DNA from: Nocardia veterana NBRC 100344
GTDB lineage: Bacteria > Actinomycetota > Actinomycetes > Mycobacteriales > Mycobacteriaceae
Length of the DNA: 64,000 nucleotides
Reading direction: 5' to 3'
Assembly (NCBI RefSeq): GCF_000308855.1
Contig: NZ_BAGM01000073.1
Span: 62,001 to 126,000, forward strand
In this document: one piece after another, positions 10,367-20,750 of the stretch
Numbering within the stretch: the first letter of the stretch is position 1
Layout of the letters: each line of letters begins with the position of its first letter
The notes under the pieces: model-generated
Told to the model about the DNA's origin: nothing
The model's database searches: none
The model's input: only the letters and a program-made list of their open reading frames with translations
Program-made: the position numbers and the translations under genes

Positions 10367-11272
10367 TCATCCCGTCGGCGAGCCGGCGGCGTACTCGGCG
10401 GTGGGATGGAAGGCGTGATCGCCGACCCGGTCCGGGTCGACCATATGGGCGACGAACAGCCGCGCGGCCGGTGTCGGGGTCCCGGTGGTGATCGCATGCC
10501 AGGGCCGGTCCAGGGGGGTGCCGTCGACCGGTACCACCACGAGATTGCCCTGCGCCACATCGGATTCCACGGCGTCGCTGTGAATCAACGTGAGCCCCAG
10601 CCCCTCCCGGGCCGCGGCGAGTACGGCGCCGTGGGTGCCGAGGGTGAGCACCGGCGGGCGGATCTGCAGGCGTTCCAGCAGCGCCAGCGTCGTGTCGCGG
10701 GTACCGGAACCGGGACCGCGCAGCAGCCACGTGGTGGTGCGGGGATCGTGCGAGCGGCCGGGTGCGCCGACGACGACCAGACGGCTGGGGCGCCGGGCCC
10801 GCACCACCAGGTTCGCGTCGCGGGGCGGGCGCCCGGCGATCACCAGATCCGTTTCGTGGTGCTGCAATTCGATGAAGAGCAGGTCGCGCGGGTGGATCGA
10901 CAACCCCACCTCGATCTCGGGGTAGCGGTCACGGAACGACGCCAGCAGACGCAGCAGAACGTATTCGCCGGCCGTCGCGACCACCCCGATGCGGAGCCGC
11001 CCGGTTTCGGCGCGACGCACGGCGGCCTGTGCCTCTTTCATCAAACCGAGGATGCTGCGGCAGTATTCGGCGTACACCCGGCCCGCCTCGGTGAGCGCGA
11101 TCCCGCGTCCGGATTTCGCGATCAGTTTCGCATCCAGCTGTTTTTCGATATGGGCGACGGCGGCGGAGGCGGCGGCTTCGGTGATGTGCAGCTGGGCGGC
11201 CGCACGCCGAATGCTGTTGTGTCGGGCCACCGCCAGGAACGTTTCCATTCGAACCGCACTCACCGTTCCCAT
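10367..11272 (-). CDS. cbbR: LysR family regulator, probable CbbR
   Basis: 301 aa LysR-type regulator. The N-terminal HTH is METFLAVARHNSIRRAAAQLHITEAAASAAVAHIEKQL (key: F-AVA---S--RAA--L-ITE-A-S--I--LE). The periplasmic-binding-like effector domain follows from about residue 90. Divergently transcribed from cbbL across 123 bp with two dyads, the arrangement typical of CbbR activators, which respond to Calvin-cycle or redox metabolites. The assignment rests on position rather than on diagnostic residues. Start ATG 11272 has a weak ribosome-binding site; a GTG nine bases downstream is possible. Confidence 0.82.
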   Translation of the reverse strand: MGTVSAVRMETFLAVARHNSIRRAAAQLHITEAAASAAVAHIEKQLDAKLIAKSGRGIALTEAGRVYAEYCRSILGLMKEAQAAVRRAETGRLRIGVVATAGEYVLLRLLASFRDRYPEIEVGLSIHPRDLLFIELQHHETDLVIAGRPPRDANLVVRARRPSRLVVVGAPGRSHDPRTTTWLLRGPGSGTRDTTLALLERLQIRPPVLTLGTHGAVLAAAREGLGLTLIHSDAVESDVAQGNLVVVPVDGTPLDRPWHAITTGTPTPAARLFVAHMVDPDRVGDHAFHPTAEYAAGSPTG

Positions 11273-11289
11273 CCACAGACGGTAGCAAA

Positions 11290-11331
11290 CTCAACGATTC
11301 GGTTGAGCGAGACCGGAAACAATCGAATTGT
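11290..11331. promoter_or_regulatory. Two inverted repeats in the cbbR-cbbL intergenic region
   Basis: Dyad 1, 11290-11307: CTCAAC-GATTCG-GTTGAG, perfect 6-bp arms. Dyad 2, 11319-11331: ACAAT-CGA-ATTGT, perfect 5-bp arms. Centres are about 26 bp apart. LysR regulators normally bind paired sites between divergent genes (recognition and activation sites), so these are the natural CbbR-site candidates. Inferred, not tested. Confidence 0.6.
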
Positions 11332-11347
11332 CCCGCCGGTGGCCTAG

Positions 11348-12838
<1,491 letters not shown>

Positions 12839-12872
12839 CCGCTCCGCCCACGACCGAAACCGAGGAGGCGCA

Positions 12873-13295
12873 ATGTATCTGCGTCAAGGCACGTTCTCCC
12901 ATCTACCCGAGCTGACCGATGCCGAGATCGGCGCGCAGATCCGTTACGCGCTGCTGAACAATTGGCCGGTCTCGATCGAGTACACCGACGACCCGCACCC
13001 GCGCAACGTGTATTGGGAGATGTGGGGGTTGCCGCTGTTCGATCTCGACGAACCCGACGGCGTACTCGCCGAGGTCGACGCCTGCCGGTCCACATTTCCG
13101 CACTGCTACGTGCGGGTCAACGCCTACGACGCGAGCTACGGCCGCCAGACCACAGCGCTGAGCTTCCTGGTGCAGCGCCCGGCCGACGAGCCCGGATTCC
13201 TGCTGCTGCGCACGGACACCGAGGACCGCCGCCAGCATTACGGGCTGCGCTCCTACGCCACCGACGTGCGCGCCGGCGCCCGGTACCAGGACTAG
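12873..13295 (+). CDS. cbbS: Ribulose-1,5-bisphosphate carboxylase small chain
   Basis: 140 aa. Caps the L8 core of form I RuBisCO. Recognised from [22 protein letters not shown], then [22 protein letters not shown] and the segment with CYVRVNAYD. It has a C-terminal extension of about 30 residues after SFLVQRP, a feature of red-type small chains that fill the central pore. GAGGAGG precedes the ATG. It lies 34 bp after cbbL and 24 bp before the chosen cbbX start. Confidence 0.96.
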   Translation: MYLRQGTFSHLPELTDAEIGAQIRYALLNNWPVSIEYTDDPHPRNVYWEMWGLPLFDLDEPDGVLAEVDACRSTFPHCYVRVNAYDASYGRQTTALSFLVQRPADEPGFLLLRTDTEDRRQHYGLRSYATDVRAGARYQD

Positions 13296-13319
13296 GCGAT
13301 GACGGACGGGAGGGCCACG

Positions 13320-14327
13320 ATGGCGCCGGGCGGCACGGGATCAGGATTTCGGCTGTACCGGCCGGGTTCCGAGCCGGCCGGTACGCACGGCAACGCGACA
13401 CCGTCGGACGACGAGTCGGCGCCGCCGCTGCCCGACGACGCCACGGTGGATCTGTCCACCGACCTGGCGGGCAAACACGTCGAGGAGACGTTGGCCCGGC
13501 TGGATGCGGAATTGATCGGGCTCGCCACGGTCAAACGCCGGGTGCGCGAGATCGCGGCGCTGCTCATGATCGACCGGGCGCGGCAGCGGTTCGGGCTGCA
13601 GGCCGCCCGGCCCACCATGCATATGAGTTTCACGGGTGGCCCCGGAACCGGCAAGACGACCGTCGCGCTGCGCATGGCGGAGATGCTGCACGCCCTGGGC
13701 TACATCCGAAAACCGAAGGTGCACACGGTGACTCGCGACGACCTGGTGGGGCAGTTCATCGGACACACCGCGCCCAAGACGAAGGAGGCGCTGGCCAAGG
13801 CCGCGGGCGGGGTGTTGTTCATCGACGAGGCCTACTACCTGTTCCGGCCGGAGAACGAACGCGACTACGGCCAGGAGGTCATCGAAATCCTGTTGCAGGA
13901 GATGGAGACCGAACGCACCAGCCTGGTCGTGATCTTTGCCGGATACCCGGATCGGATGGATACCTTCTTCTCCGCCAATCCGGGGTTGTCGTCGCGGGTG
14001 GCCCACCACATCGAATTCCCGGACTACACCCGCGCCGAGTTGCTCGCCATCGCGGAAGTGATGGTGGCCCAACAGAATTTCCGGTTCGACGACGCCGCGG
14101 TCGGGGCCTTCGACCGGTATCTGACGTTGCGAATGGCGCGCCCTCGCTTCGCCAACGCCCGCAGCGTTCGCAACGCGCTGGACCGGTGCCGCTTGCGTCA
14201 GGCCAACCGGCTGGTACAGCAACAGCGGCCGCTGGGCAAATCCGATCTGATGACGCTGCGCGCCGAGGACGTCTACGGCAGCAGCGTATTCGGCGACGAG
14301 GAGGCGCCGGAATGCCCGACGGAATGA
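13320..14327 (+). CDS. cbbX: CbbX, red-type RuBisCO activase (AAA+ ATPase)
   Basis: 335 aa from the ATG at 13320, which has a GGGAGGG site 6 bases upstream; an earlier ATG at 13299 would add seven residues. AAA+ core: Walker A GGPGTGKTT (about residues 106-114), Walker B VLFIDEAYYLF, and an arginine-containing sensor region near LSSRVAHHIEFPDY. CbbX remodels inhibited red-type RuBisCO by tugging the large-chain C-terminus and needs RuBP. Its presence supports the red-type assignment of cbbL. The N-terminal 45 residues are a disordered-looking Gly/Pro/Asp-rich tail. The stop overlaps cbbF. Confidence 0.95.
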   Translation: MAPGGTGSGFRLYRPGSEPAGTHGNATPSDDESAPPLPDDATVDLSTDLAGKHVEETLARLDAELIGLATVKRRVREIAALLMIDRARQRFGLQAARPTMHMSFTGGPGTGKTTVALRMAEMLHALGYIRKPKVHTVTRDDLVGQFIGHTAPKTKEALAKAAGGVLFIDEAYYLFRPENERDYGQEVIEILLQEMETERTSLVVIFAGYPDRMDTFFSANPGLSSRVAHHIEFPDYTRAELLAIAEVMVAQQNFRFDDAAVGAFDRYLTLRMARPRFANARSVRNALDRCRLRQANRLVQQQRPLGKSDLMTLRAEDVYGSSVFGDEEAPECPTE

Positions 14328-15382
14328 AGACGCTCACCCGCTACACCATCGAGCAGGAACACCGCCATCCAGGCTCGTCGGGGGAGTTCTCGGCCCTGCT
14401 GAACGTGGTGTCGACCGCGGCGAAGATCATCGCCAACCAGGTCACCCGCGGCCGGATCGTGGGTTCGCCGAGCGCGGCCGAGGACTCTTCCCTGAGCCTG
14501 CATCGGCGCATGGACGCCATCGCCAACGCCATCATGGTGGAGCAGTCGGAATCCAGTGGGCCGCTGTCGGCGCTGCTGTCGGAACAGATGAACGGATTCC
14601 ACCCGATTCCCGGACAGCTGCGGCGTGGAAAATACATGCTCGCCTTCGATCCGCTCGACGGCTCCTCGAATATCGATGTCAACCTGCCGGTCGGCACGAT
14701 CTTCAGCGTGCTGCGCGCCCCGGAGGACGGACGGATGCCGGCGGCGGCCGACTTCCTGCAGCCGGGCGTGCGGCAGGTCTGCGCCGGCTTCACTCTCTAC
14801 GGCCCGGCGACGATGCTGGTCCTGACGACCGGAAGTGGCGTCGACGGATTCACCCTCGATCGGGAGATCGGCGCCTTCGTCCTCACCCACCCCCGCATGC
14901 GCATCCCGGAGGACACCTCGGGCTTCGCGATCAACGCGGCCAACGAGCGCTTCTGGCAGCGGCCGGTGCGCCGCTATGTGCACGAATGCCTGGACGGAGT
15001 GGACGGGCCGCGCTCGCGCGACTTCAACATGCGCTGGGTGGCCTCGCTGGTCGCCGACGCCTTTCACATCCTGACCCGCGGCGGGGTGTACCTGTATCCG
15101 TACGACACCCGCGATCCCGCCCGGCCGGGCCGGGTTTCGCTGCTCTACGGCGCCAACCCGATCGCCTTCGTCGTCGAACAGGCGGGTGGGGCCGCCACCA
15201 CCGGTCACGAACGAGTCCTCGATGTCGTCCCCGAGCACCTGCATCAGCAGATCCCGCTGGTGTTCGGCTCGCGCAACGAGGTCCGGCGGATCGAGCGTTA
15301 TCACCGCGAACCCGATGCCGGGCCGCCGTTCGACGCCTCGCTGTTCGGCACCCGCACCCTGTTTCGCCCGGCGCGGCACTGA
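14312..15382 (+). CDS. cbbF: Fructose-1,6-bisphosphatase class I (Calvin cycle)
   Basis: 356 aa. Hydrolyses fructose-1,6-bisphosphate to fructose-6-phosphate for RuBP regeneration. The class I metal and substrate signature FDPLDGSSNIDVN is near residue 110, and GYP-like substrate contacts follow (RYVHECLDG, RGGVYLYPYD). The start at 14312 has a GAGGAGG site 7 bases upstream and overlaps the cbbX end by 16 bp; a second ATG at 14324 overlaps the stop as ATGA. Membership of the cbb operon makes a dedicated Calvin role likely. Actinobacterial gluconeogenesis usually uses the unrelated GlpX type. Confidence 0.94.
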   Translation: MPDGMKTLTRYTIEQEHRHPGSSGEFSALLNVVSTAAKIIANQVTRGRIVGSPSAAEDSSLSLHRRMDAIANAIMVEQSESSGPLSALLSEQMNGFHPIPGQLRRGKYMLAFDPLDGSSNIDVNLPVGTIFSVLRAPEDGRMPAAADFLQPGVRQVCAGFTLYGPATMLVLTTGSGVDGFTLDREIGAFVLTHPRMRIPEDTSGFAINAANERFWQRPVRRYVHECLDGVDGPRSRDFNMRWVASLVADAFHILTRGGVYLYPYDTRDPARPGRVSLLYGANPIAFVVEQAGGAATTGHERVLDVVPEHLHQQIPLVFGSRNEVRRIERYHREPDAGPPFDASLFGTRTLFRPARH

Positions 15383-15411
15383 ACGCCGCCCTCGTATCGA
15401 ATCGAGTTGCC

Positions 15412-16290
15412 ATGTCGCGCAAGCACCCCGTGGTCGCCATCACCGGCTCGTCGGGCGCCGGGACGACCAGCGTCACCCGCACCTTCCAGGAGATCTTCCG
15501 CCGCGAGGGCATCAATGCCGCCATCGTGGAGGGGGATTCGTTCCACCGCTACGACCGTGGCCAGATGCAGGAAGCGATGGCCGCGGCCGAAGCCGATCGG
15601 AATCTGCACTTTTCCCATTTCGGGCCCGAGGCGAATCTGCTGGCCGAATTGGAAAGTCTGTTCCGCGATTACGGCCAATCCGGGGTCGGACTGGTGCGCC
15701 GCTATCTGCACGACGAGGCCGAGGCCAAACCCTACGGTCAGCCGCCGGGCACCTTCACCCCGTGGGAGGAGCTCGCGCCCGGCAGCGATCTGCTGTTCTA
15801 CGAGGGCCTGCACGGTGCGGCCGTCACCGACACCGTCGATGTCGCGCGGTACGCCGACCTGCTGGTGGGCGTGGTGCCGATCGTGAATCTGGAGTGGATT
15901 CAGAAGGTCATTCGAGACAAGACCGAGCGCGGCTATTCCAGTGAGGCCGTGATCGATACGATCCTGCGGCGCATGCCGGACTACGTGAAGTACATCTGTC
16001 CGCAGTTCTCCCGCACCTATGTGAACTTTCAGCGCGTCCCGACGGTCGACACGTCGAATCCGTTCACCGCGCGGAGTATTCCGACCGCCGACGAGAGTTT
16101 CGTGGTCATCCGTTTCGCCGATCCGAAGGTGATCGACTTTCCGTATCTGCTGTCGATGTTGCACGATTCGTTCATGTCGCGGCCCAACTGCATCGTGGTA
16201 CCGGGCGGCAAGATGGATCTGGCGATGCAGCTGATCTTCACACCGCTGATCCTCCGGCTGATGGACAAGCGGCCCGGGCCGCGCGGGTAG
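15412..16290 (+). CDS. cbbP: Phosphoribulokinase (class I)
   Basis: 292 aa. Phosphorylates ribulose-5-phosphate to RuBP, the reaction unique to the Calvin cycle. P-loop GSSGAGTTS lies at residues 12-20, the substrate-binding EGDSFHRYDR follows near residue 42, then FYEGLHGAA. The length of about 290 aa matches the class I enzymes of bacteria rather than the larger plant and cyanobacterial class II. It lies 29 bp after cbbF and ends the cbb run; the next gene is convergent. Confidence 0.95.
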   Translation: MSRKHPVVAITGSSGAGTTSVTRTFQEIFRREGINAAIVEGDSFHRYDRGQMQEAMAAAEADRNLHFSHFGPEANLLAELESLFRDYGQSGVGLVRRYLHDEAEAKPYGQPPGTFTPWEELAPGSDLLFYEGLHGAAVTDTVDVARYADLLVGVVPIVNLEWIQKVIRDKTERGYSSEAVIDTILRRMPDYVKYICPQFSRTYVNFQRVPTVDTSNPFTARSIPTADESFVVIRFADPKVIDFPYLLSMLHDSFMSRPNCIVVPGGKMDLAMQLIFTPLILRLMDKRPGPRG

Positions 16291-16295
16291 GACCA

Positions 16296-16829
16296 CTACT
16301 TCGTCTTCACCGCGATCGTCGCCTGGTCGACCTGCACATTGCTTTCGCTGGGGTTCCCGGTCGCCCGCACGGTGATCCGCGCCTTGTCGATGCCCTCGTT
16401 CTCGAGCGTGGTGGCGACGGTGTCGCCGCGCGCCTTCGCGAGCGCATCGGCGGTCGCGGAGTTCGGGTCGGCGGCATAGGTCTCGATGGTGACCGCGGTG
16501 TCGTTACCTCGCAGCGGCAGGGCGACCGCCTTGATCGTCGCCACATCGCCGGGGCTCAGATCCGAACTTCCGGGGTCGAAGGTGATCGGCGCGGCGGCGA
16601 GCAGACTGTTGATCGCGTTCTGCACCGCCTGCTCGGCGGCATTGAGCGCGGAGCCGACCACCGACGACGCCGTCGTCGCGAGGCTGCTGCGCATATCGGT
16701 GTGCGCGGCGCCGGGTGTTGTGGTGGTGGTGACCACCACCGGGCCGTTGTCGTCCGATGAACACGCCGCGAGCGGGATCAGCGCCGCCGCACCGACTGCG
16801 AGGACCGCTCCCAGGTTCACACGCTTCAT
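16296..16829 (-). CDS. OmpA-like domain lipoprotein
   Basis: 177 aa. Signal peptide with lipobox LAAC (Cys about residue 21), a Thr-rich linker, then an OmpA/MotB-like alpha-beta domain. In that domain ITFDPGSSDLSPGDVATIKAVA matches the I-F-----L------L pattern, and ADALAKARGDTVATTLENEGI resembles the NxxLSxxRA-V helix. The usual peptidoglycan-contact Arg is retained in the KARGD segment. Probably a cell-wall-associated lipoprotein. GGGAGA precedes ATG 16829. Convergent with cbbP, with only 5 bp between stops. Confidence 0.85.
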   Translation of the reverse strand: MKRVNLGAVLAVGAAALIPLAACSSDDNGPVVVTTTTTPGAAHTDMRSSLATTASSVVGSALNAAEQAVQNAINSLLAAAPITFDPGSSDLSPGDVATIKAVALPLRGNDTAVTIETYAADPNSATADALAKARGDTVATTLENEGIDKARITVRATGNPSESNVQVDQATIAVKTK

Positions 16830-17001
16830 GCTGTGTCTCCCAACTTGTCGACCCGGCCATGGTTCGTCGGCGACCACGGCGGCACTCCTCCGGCGTTCAC
16901 TGTTCGCTAACCACTATTCGCTGCTGCCGGCTCAGCGGATATATCGATCGAGGAGGCGCATACTGCAGAGGGATTGCCGGAACGTCGCGCAGGGGAGGCT
17001 C

Positions 17002-17538
17002 ATGGACCGCAGTAGCCAGGCATTGCTCCACGGACCGCTGTTCTCCCGCCGGATCCCGTTGGAACGCGGTGACGCCGCTCGCCGCATCAGCGCCTACGTC
17101 TACGGCAATATCCTCATCTTGGCGGCCCTCATCCCGGTCACCACGACCGACGAACACGTCGGGATTCTCGTGGTGGTGGGCACTGCCCTGTCGACGTTCG
17201 TCGCCCACGTGTTCGCCGAAGGTGTCGGTGAGGCGGTCCGGGAGGGAAAGACCCTCACCTCGGGGCAGCGCTGGTCGGATCTGCGGGATTCGGTGCCGAT
17301 TCTGAGTTCGGCGGTTCTTCCGGCGGTGATTCTGGCCGGCGCGGCCCTCGACTGGCTCGAACCACGCACCGCGCAGATCATCGCCGAGGTGGCGATGTTG
17401 GTGCGGATCGGCGGCATCGTCTTCGTCATCGAGCGGCTCAAAGGAGAGCGGCCCAGTCGGTGGACGTTGCTCGCGGCGCTGCTGCTGACCGCGGTCGCCG
17501 CCGCGGTGGTCGTCGCCAAGGTCCTGTTGACGCACTGA
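17002..17538 (+). CDS. Membrane protein, about four helices, function unknown
   Basis: 178 aa. After a soluble N-terminus (to about residue 25) come four hydrophobic segments: about residues 29-45, 53-70, 98-114 and 155-175. The GEGVGEAVREGKTLTSGQRW loop separates helices 2 and 3. An AGGGGAGG site precedes ATG 17002. Similar small proteins are commonly annotated hypothetical in actinobacteria. No catalytic motif seen; it stands alone between divergent and convergent neighbours. Confidence 0.75.
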   Translation: MDRSSQALLHGPLFSRRIPLERGDAARRISAYVYGNILILAALIPVTTTDEHVGILVVVGTALSTFVAHVFAEGVGEAVREGKTLTSGQRWSDLRDSVPILSSAVLPAVILAGAALDWLEPRTAQIIAEVAMLVRIGGIVFVIERLKGERPSRWTLLAALLLTAVAAAVVVAKVLLTH

Positions 17539-17571
17539 ACAGAACCTCGGCGTCGATCGGCACTGCCTCGG

Positions 17572-17994
17572 TCACACCCGGCGTGGATCCCAGGTGGCGA
17601 TCGCCCAGATCACGACGATGTCCAGTGCGATGACCAGGATCGACCACCACGGGTAGTACGGCAGCCACAGGAAGTTGGCCAGGATGGACAACCCGAGCAG
17701 GATGATCGCCAGCACCCGCCCCCAGGTCGCCCCGGTGAACAATCCGATGGCCGCCGCCACCAGCAGGACGCCGAGGACCAGGTGGATCCAGCCCCACCCA
17801 GTGACGTCGAACTTGTAGATGTACTGCGGTCCGGAGACGTAGATGTCGTCTTTGGCGATAGCCGAAATACCTTGCAGCGCGGACACGATCCCGGTGACGA
17901 CCAACAACGCCGCCGCGGCCAGTGACGTACCCGCCGCCACCGCCTGCCGGGTACCGGATCGCCTGTCGAGAGTTCCGTGTTCTGTAGCCGTCAC
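17572..17994 (-). CDS. DUF7144-type membrane protein
   Basis: 140 aa with four predicted helices. The conserved stretch GWGWIHLVLGVLLVAAAIG and the following FTGATWGRVLAI...ANFLWLPYYPWWSILVIALD are characteristic of the DUF7144 family, widespread and uncharacterised in actinobacteria. GTG start at 17994 with AGAGGGG upstream. Confidence 0.88.
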   Translation of the reverse strand: MTATEHGTLDRRSGTRQAVAAGTSLAAAALLVVTGIVSALQGISAIAKDDIYVSGPQYIYKFDVTGWGWIHLVLGVLLVAAAIGLFTGATWGRVLAIILLGLSILANFLWLPYYPWWSILVIALDIVVIWAIATWDPRRV

Positions 17995-18433
17995 GACGGC
18001 TCACCCCTCTTCGCGTATGGTGCCGGCGCACAACCGCCGACGCGACCCGACCTCGGTCGGATGTGATGGGTTCTGAATGCGGCCTCGGGCTGCCTCCTGA
18101 CAGCCGCCGCGAGTGCGGACAGTGGTCCCGGTTCGCTCACCGACCGGGGTCGGTGGTGCCGATACGGTCGGTGAGCCACCAGGCATCAACCGATTCGTCA
18201 CCGGTCCGCCGCCGGATCACGCTCGCGGCGGCGGTGTCCCGATCGCCACCGAAGCGTGATCGAACGGGTATGGAAGCCGTTGCCGCGACGAGTGCCCTCG
18301 TGGAGTGGCCTAGCCCCCGCGGTCTCGCGCCGGCCGGGCCGATCGGGCGAGGGTGGGCGCGCGGCCGCCAGTGCCCGCCGATGCGCGGGGCCGAGCTCGG
18401 CGACCATCGGGGCCAGGTGGCGCTGACCGCGGC
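17995..18433. other. Intergenic region, no gene recognised
   Basis: 439 bp between the DUF7144 gene start and the end of the DUF2254 gene. Overlapping open frames exist on both strands but none has a ribosome-binding site, recognisable domain or convincing composition. The DUF7144 promoter should lie at its left end. Confidence 0.4.
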
Positions 18434-19801
18434 CTAGTCGCCCGACTCTGGTGCGGGTGCGGTCGGTGTCGGCCGGCCGCCGAGGGCTTTTCGCTCGGTG
18501 GCGATCTGCTCGTGCAGGGCGCGGGAGCGGCGCAGCACATCGGCGCGGTCGGCTTCCTCCGGAATTCGGGGTACCGCGTGCTCGATCATCGTCGCCTGTT
18601 CCAGCACCACCTGGAGCCGCCGGGCATCGGTGACGCGGTCGGCGATCTGTCCCAGCGCGTCGAGTTGGCGGATCATCACGGCCGGTTGCCCGGCGCCGGC
18701 CTGGCGGATCTTCTCGAAGGCGCGCTGGACCAGGCGCTCGTAACTGACCTGGGCGGCCAGCACGCGAATATGGCCGGTCCGGTCGCGGCGCACCGGATTC
18801 GGATCCCACGTCACCGCGATCCGGGCCAGGCAGTCGCCGAGCCAATCGATACACGTCAGGACCGTGAAGGTGTCGTTGGTCGCCGAGGCGAGTGCGCGCA
18901 GGGCGATCTCGACGATCTGGTCGACACCGAAGGAGACGTCCTGCACCAGGGTGCGCATCGATCCGGTGACATGGCCGCGGGAGAACTGCTTCTCGATGCG
19001 GCGCGCCGCCTGCGCCGGCCAGACGTAGGCGACCACCTGCCCTTCGGTGACGAAATGGCCAGGGCGATAAGGCAAATGGATGACCGCATCCGCTTCGGCG
19101 GCGAGCCGGACCAGCCGCTCGTAGCGGATGTACTGCAGATATCCGCTGCTGGAGGTGCGGACCTCACCGCCCGACCGGGCGAGCAGATCCCACAGCTCGC
19201 CCGCGGACGGCCCGCGCTCGGCCACCGCCGCGGTGGTATCGGCGTTGGCCGCGACGGCGATGCGCACCTCGCGCGCGATATCGGCGACCACATTGGGCAG
19301 CTGGATCTGGCCGCCGATGTGGTTGATGAAGTAGATGAGGACCGCCAGATCGATCACCAGCGAACCGATCGACGCCGTCGCGCTGATGTGGGGGACGAAA
19401 TTCTCACCGACCGAAACCAGGGCGGCGATCGCGTAGACAAAGGTGGCGACGAAGGTGCCGAGCGTCAACTGGGTGCCCCGGTCGCGAATGAAGTTGCGCA
19501 GCATGCGCGGGCCGAACTGGGTGGAGGCCAGGGTCAACGCGAGGATCGTGATCGAGAAGACCACGCCGACCACCGTGATGATGGCGGCGGCGATCGCGGT
19601 CAGGACCTGCCGCGCCGCATCGGGGGTGCCGCCCAGCACCCAGGTCGGCAGCGATGTTCCATTGTGATAGGCCGCGCGATCGAGGGTGAAGGTCACGGCG
19701 AACAACGCCACCGCCGCGAGGACTTCCAGGGTCGGCACGAACCACAGATTCGTCCGCAGGCGTTCCCGCCACCGGTCCGCTTCGAGTGAGATCCCGTGCA
19801 C
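18434..19801 (-). CDS. DUF2254 family membrane protein
   Basis: 455 aa. Four N-terminal hydrophobic segments (about residues 20-40, 70-95, 115-135, 145-170) include the family-typical VFSITILALTLASTQFGPRMLRNFIRDRGTQ region. A large soluble C-terminal part follows (LPYRPGHFVTEGQVVAYVWP, then FGVDQIVEIALRALASATNDTFT). The start is GTG 19801 because GGAGG lies 6 bases upstream; the frame is open 21 codons further without a site. The family has no established function; an ion-transport or envelope role is guessed from topology. Confidence 0.9.
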   Translation of the reverse strand: MHGISLEADRWRERLRTNLWFVPTLEVLAAVALFAVTFTLDRAAYHNGTSLPTWVLGGTPDAARQVLTAIAAAIITVVGVVFSITILALTLASTQFGPRMLRNFIRDRGTQLTLGTFVATFVYAIAALVSVGENFVPHISATASIGSLVIDLAVLIYFINHIGGQIQLPNVVADIAREVRIAVAANADTTAAVAERGPSAGELWDLLARSGGEVRTSSSGYLQYIRYERLVRLAAEADAVIHLPYRPGHFVTEGQVVAYVWPAQAARRIEKQFSRGHVTGSMRTLVQDVSFGVDQIVEIALRALASATNDTFTVLTCIDWLGDCLARIAVTWDPNPVRRDRTGHIRVLAAQVSYERLVQRAFEKIRQAGAGQPAVMIRQLDALGQIADRVTDARRLQVVLEQATMIEHAVPRIPEEADRADVLRRSRALHEQIATERKALGGRPTPTAPAPESGD

Positions 19802-19921
19802 GATGGACCTCCTTGCGCTCTCACCGACCTGTGATGAACCTACCTCGACCCCAGCCGACCGCATCGCGGTTGCGCTGCGGCGCCCGAGGTTGCCCTCGGC
19901 GACCCGGGCAGGCCGGTTCGG

Positions 19922-20632
19922 CTATTCGGTCGGCGTGTGCCGCTGCACCCAGCCGAGGTCGGCGCGCCAGGTGTAGGCGGCGACGATGGCCGAGGCGATG
20001 ACGGCGGTGTAGAGCATGTCGCCCCCGTCCACCACCAGGCCGACCAGACCACCGACGAGGGCGCCCAGACTGAACGACAGCCACTGCACCGCATAACCGA
20101 GCCATTCCCGGTGCGTGCCACCGGCGAGATGCCGCTCGACGCCCTGGGCGAACTTGACCAGCGTGCCGGTGACGTAGGTGACGGGGATCGACACCTCGCC
20201 GTTCTTGACGAACGAGGTGTTCAGCGAACCCATTGCGAAGGCGACCAGCAGGATCGGGATCAGCCCGAGGTCCGATTCGCGGCGGTAGAGGATGGTGTCG
20301 AGAACGGCCGCCGCGGTGAGGGCGGCGGTGGCCAACATGGTGGCGCCGTGCGGATGATTGCGCCACCAGTGCCGGCGACAGATCGAGGCCACCAGAACGC
20401 CCGCGAGAAAGCAGACGATCAAACCGAAGGCACCGGCCGCGAGGGTGTAATCGCCGAGAAAACCACCGATTGCGGCGCGTTCGGTGTTGCCGGTCATGAA
20501 CGTGACGAAGTAGCCCTCGGAATGGGTGTAGGCCGCGGCGCCGACGAATCCGGCCAGGATCAGCAGCACCGAGGCCAACCGCGTCTCCAGATTCCAGAAC
20601 GGCTCACGGGCGTCATCGGAGTTCGCAGTCAC
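19922..20632 (-). CDS. YoaK/DUF1275 family membrane protein
   Basis: 236 aa with six hydrophobic segments. Family landmarks are AYTHSEGYFVTFMTGNTER near residue 35 and GSLNTSFVKNGEVSIPVTYVTGTLVKFAQG in the middle (TGN and TYVTGTL motifs). Function unproven; members are small multi-span proteins of unknown transport role. GTG start at 20632. Confidence 0.88.
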   Translation of the reverse strand: MTANSDDAREPFWNLETRLASVLLILAGFVGAAAYTHSEGYFVTFMTGNTERAAIGGFLGDYTLAAGAFGLIVCFLAGVLVASICRRHWWRNHPHGATMLATAALTAAAVLDTILYRRESDLGLIPILLVAFAMGSLNTSFVKNGEVSIPVTYVTGTLVKFAQGVERHLAGGTHREWLGYAVQWLSFSLGALVGGLVGLVVDGGDMLYTAVIASAIVAAYTWRADLGWVQRHTPTE

Positions 20633-20750
20633 GGCAAAAGGCTAGCAATCCGGCGGCTCGGCTCGGTCCCGCTGTATCGGGCGCTTCCACGGGTGAGGTG
20701 TCGGTGGCCGCACGTAGGGTGGGCGAATTCGGTCGGACGCGGGAGGTGCG

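Noticed and set aside
18063..18437. 124-codon plus-strand frame
   Set aside because: No ribosome-binding site, no domain, and it runs into the antisense end of the DUF2254 gene; likely a high-GC chance frame.
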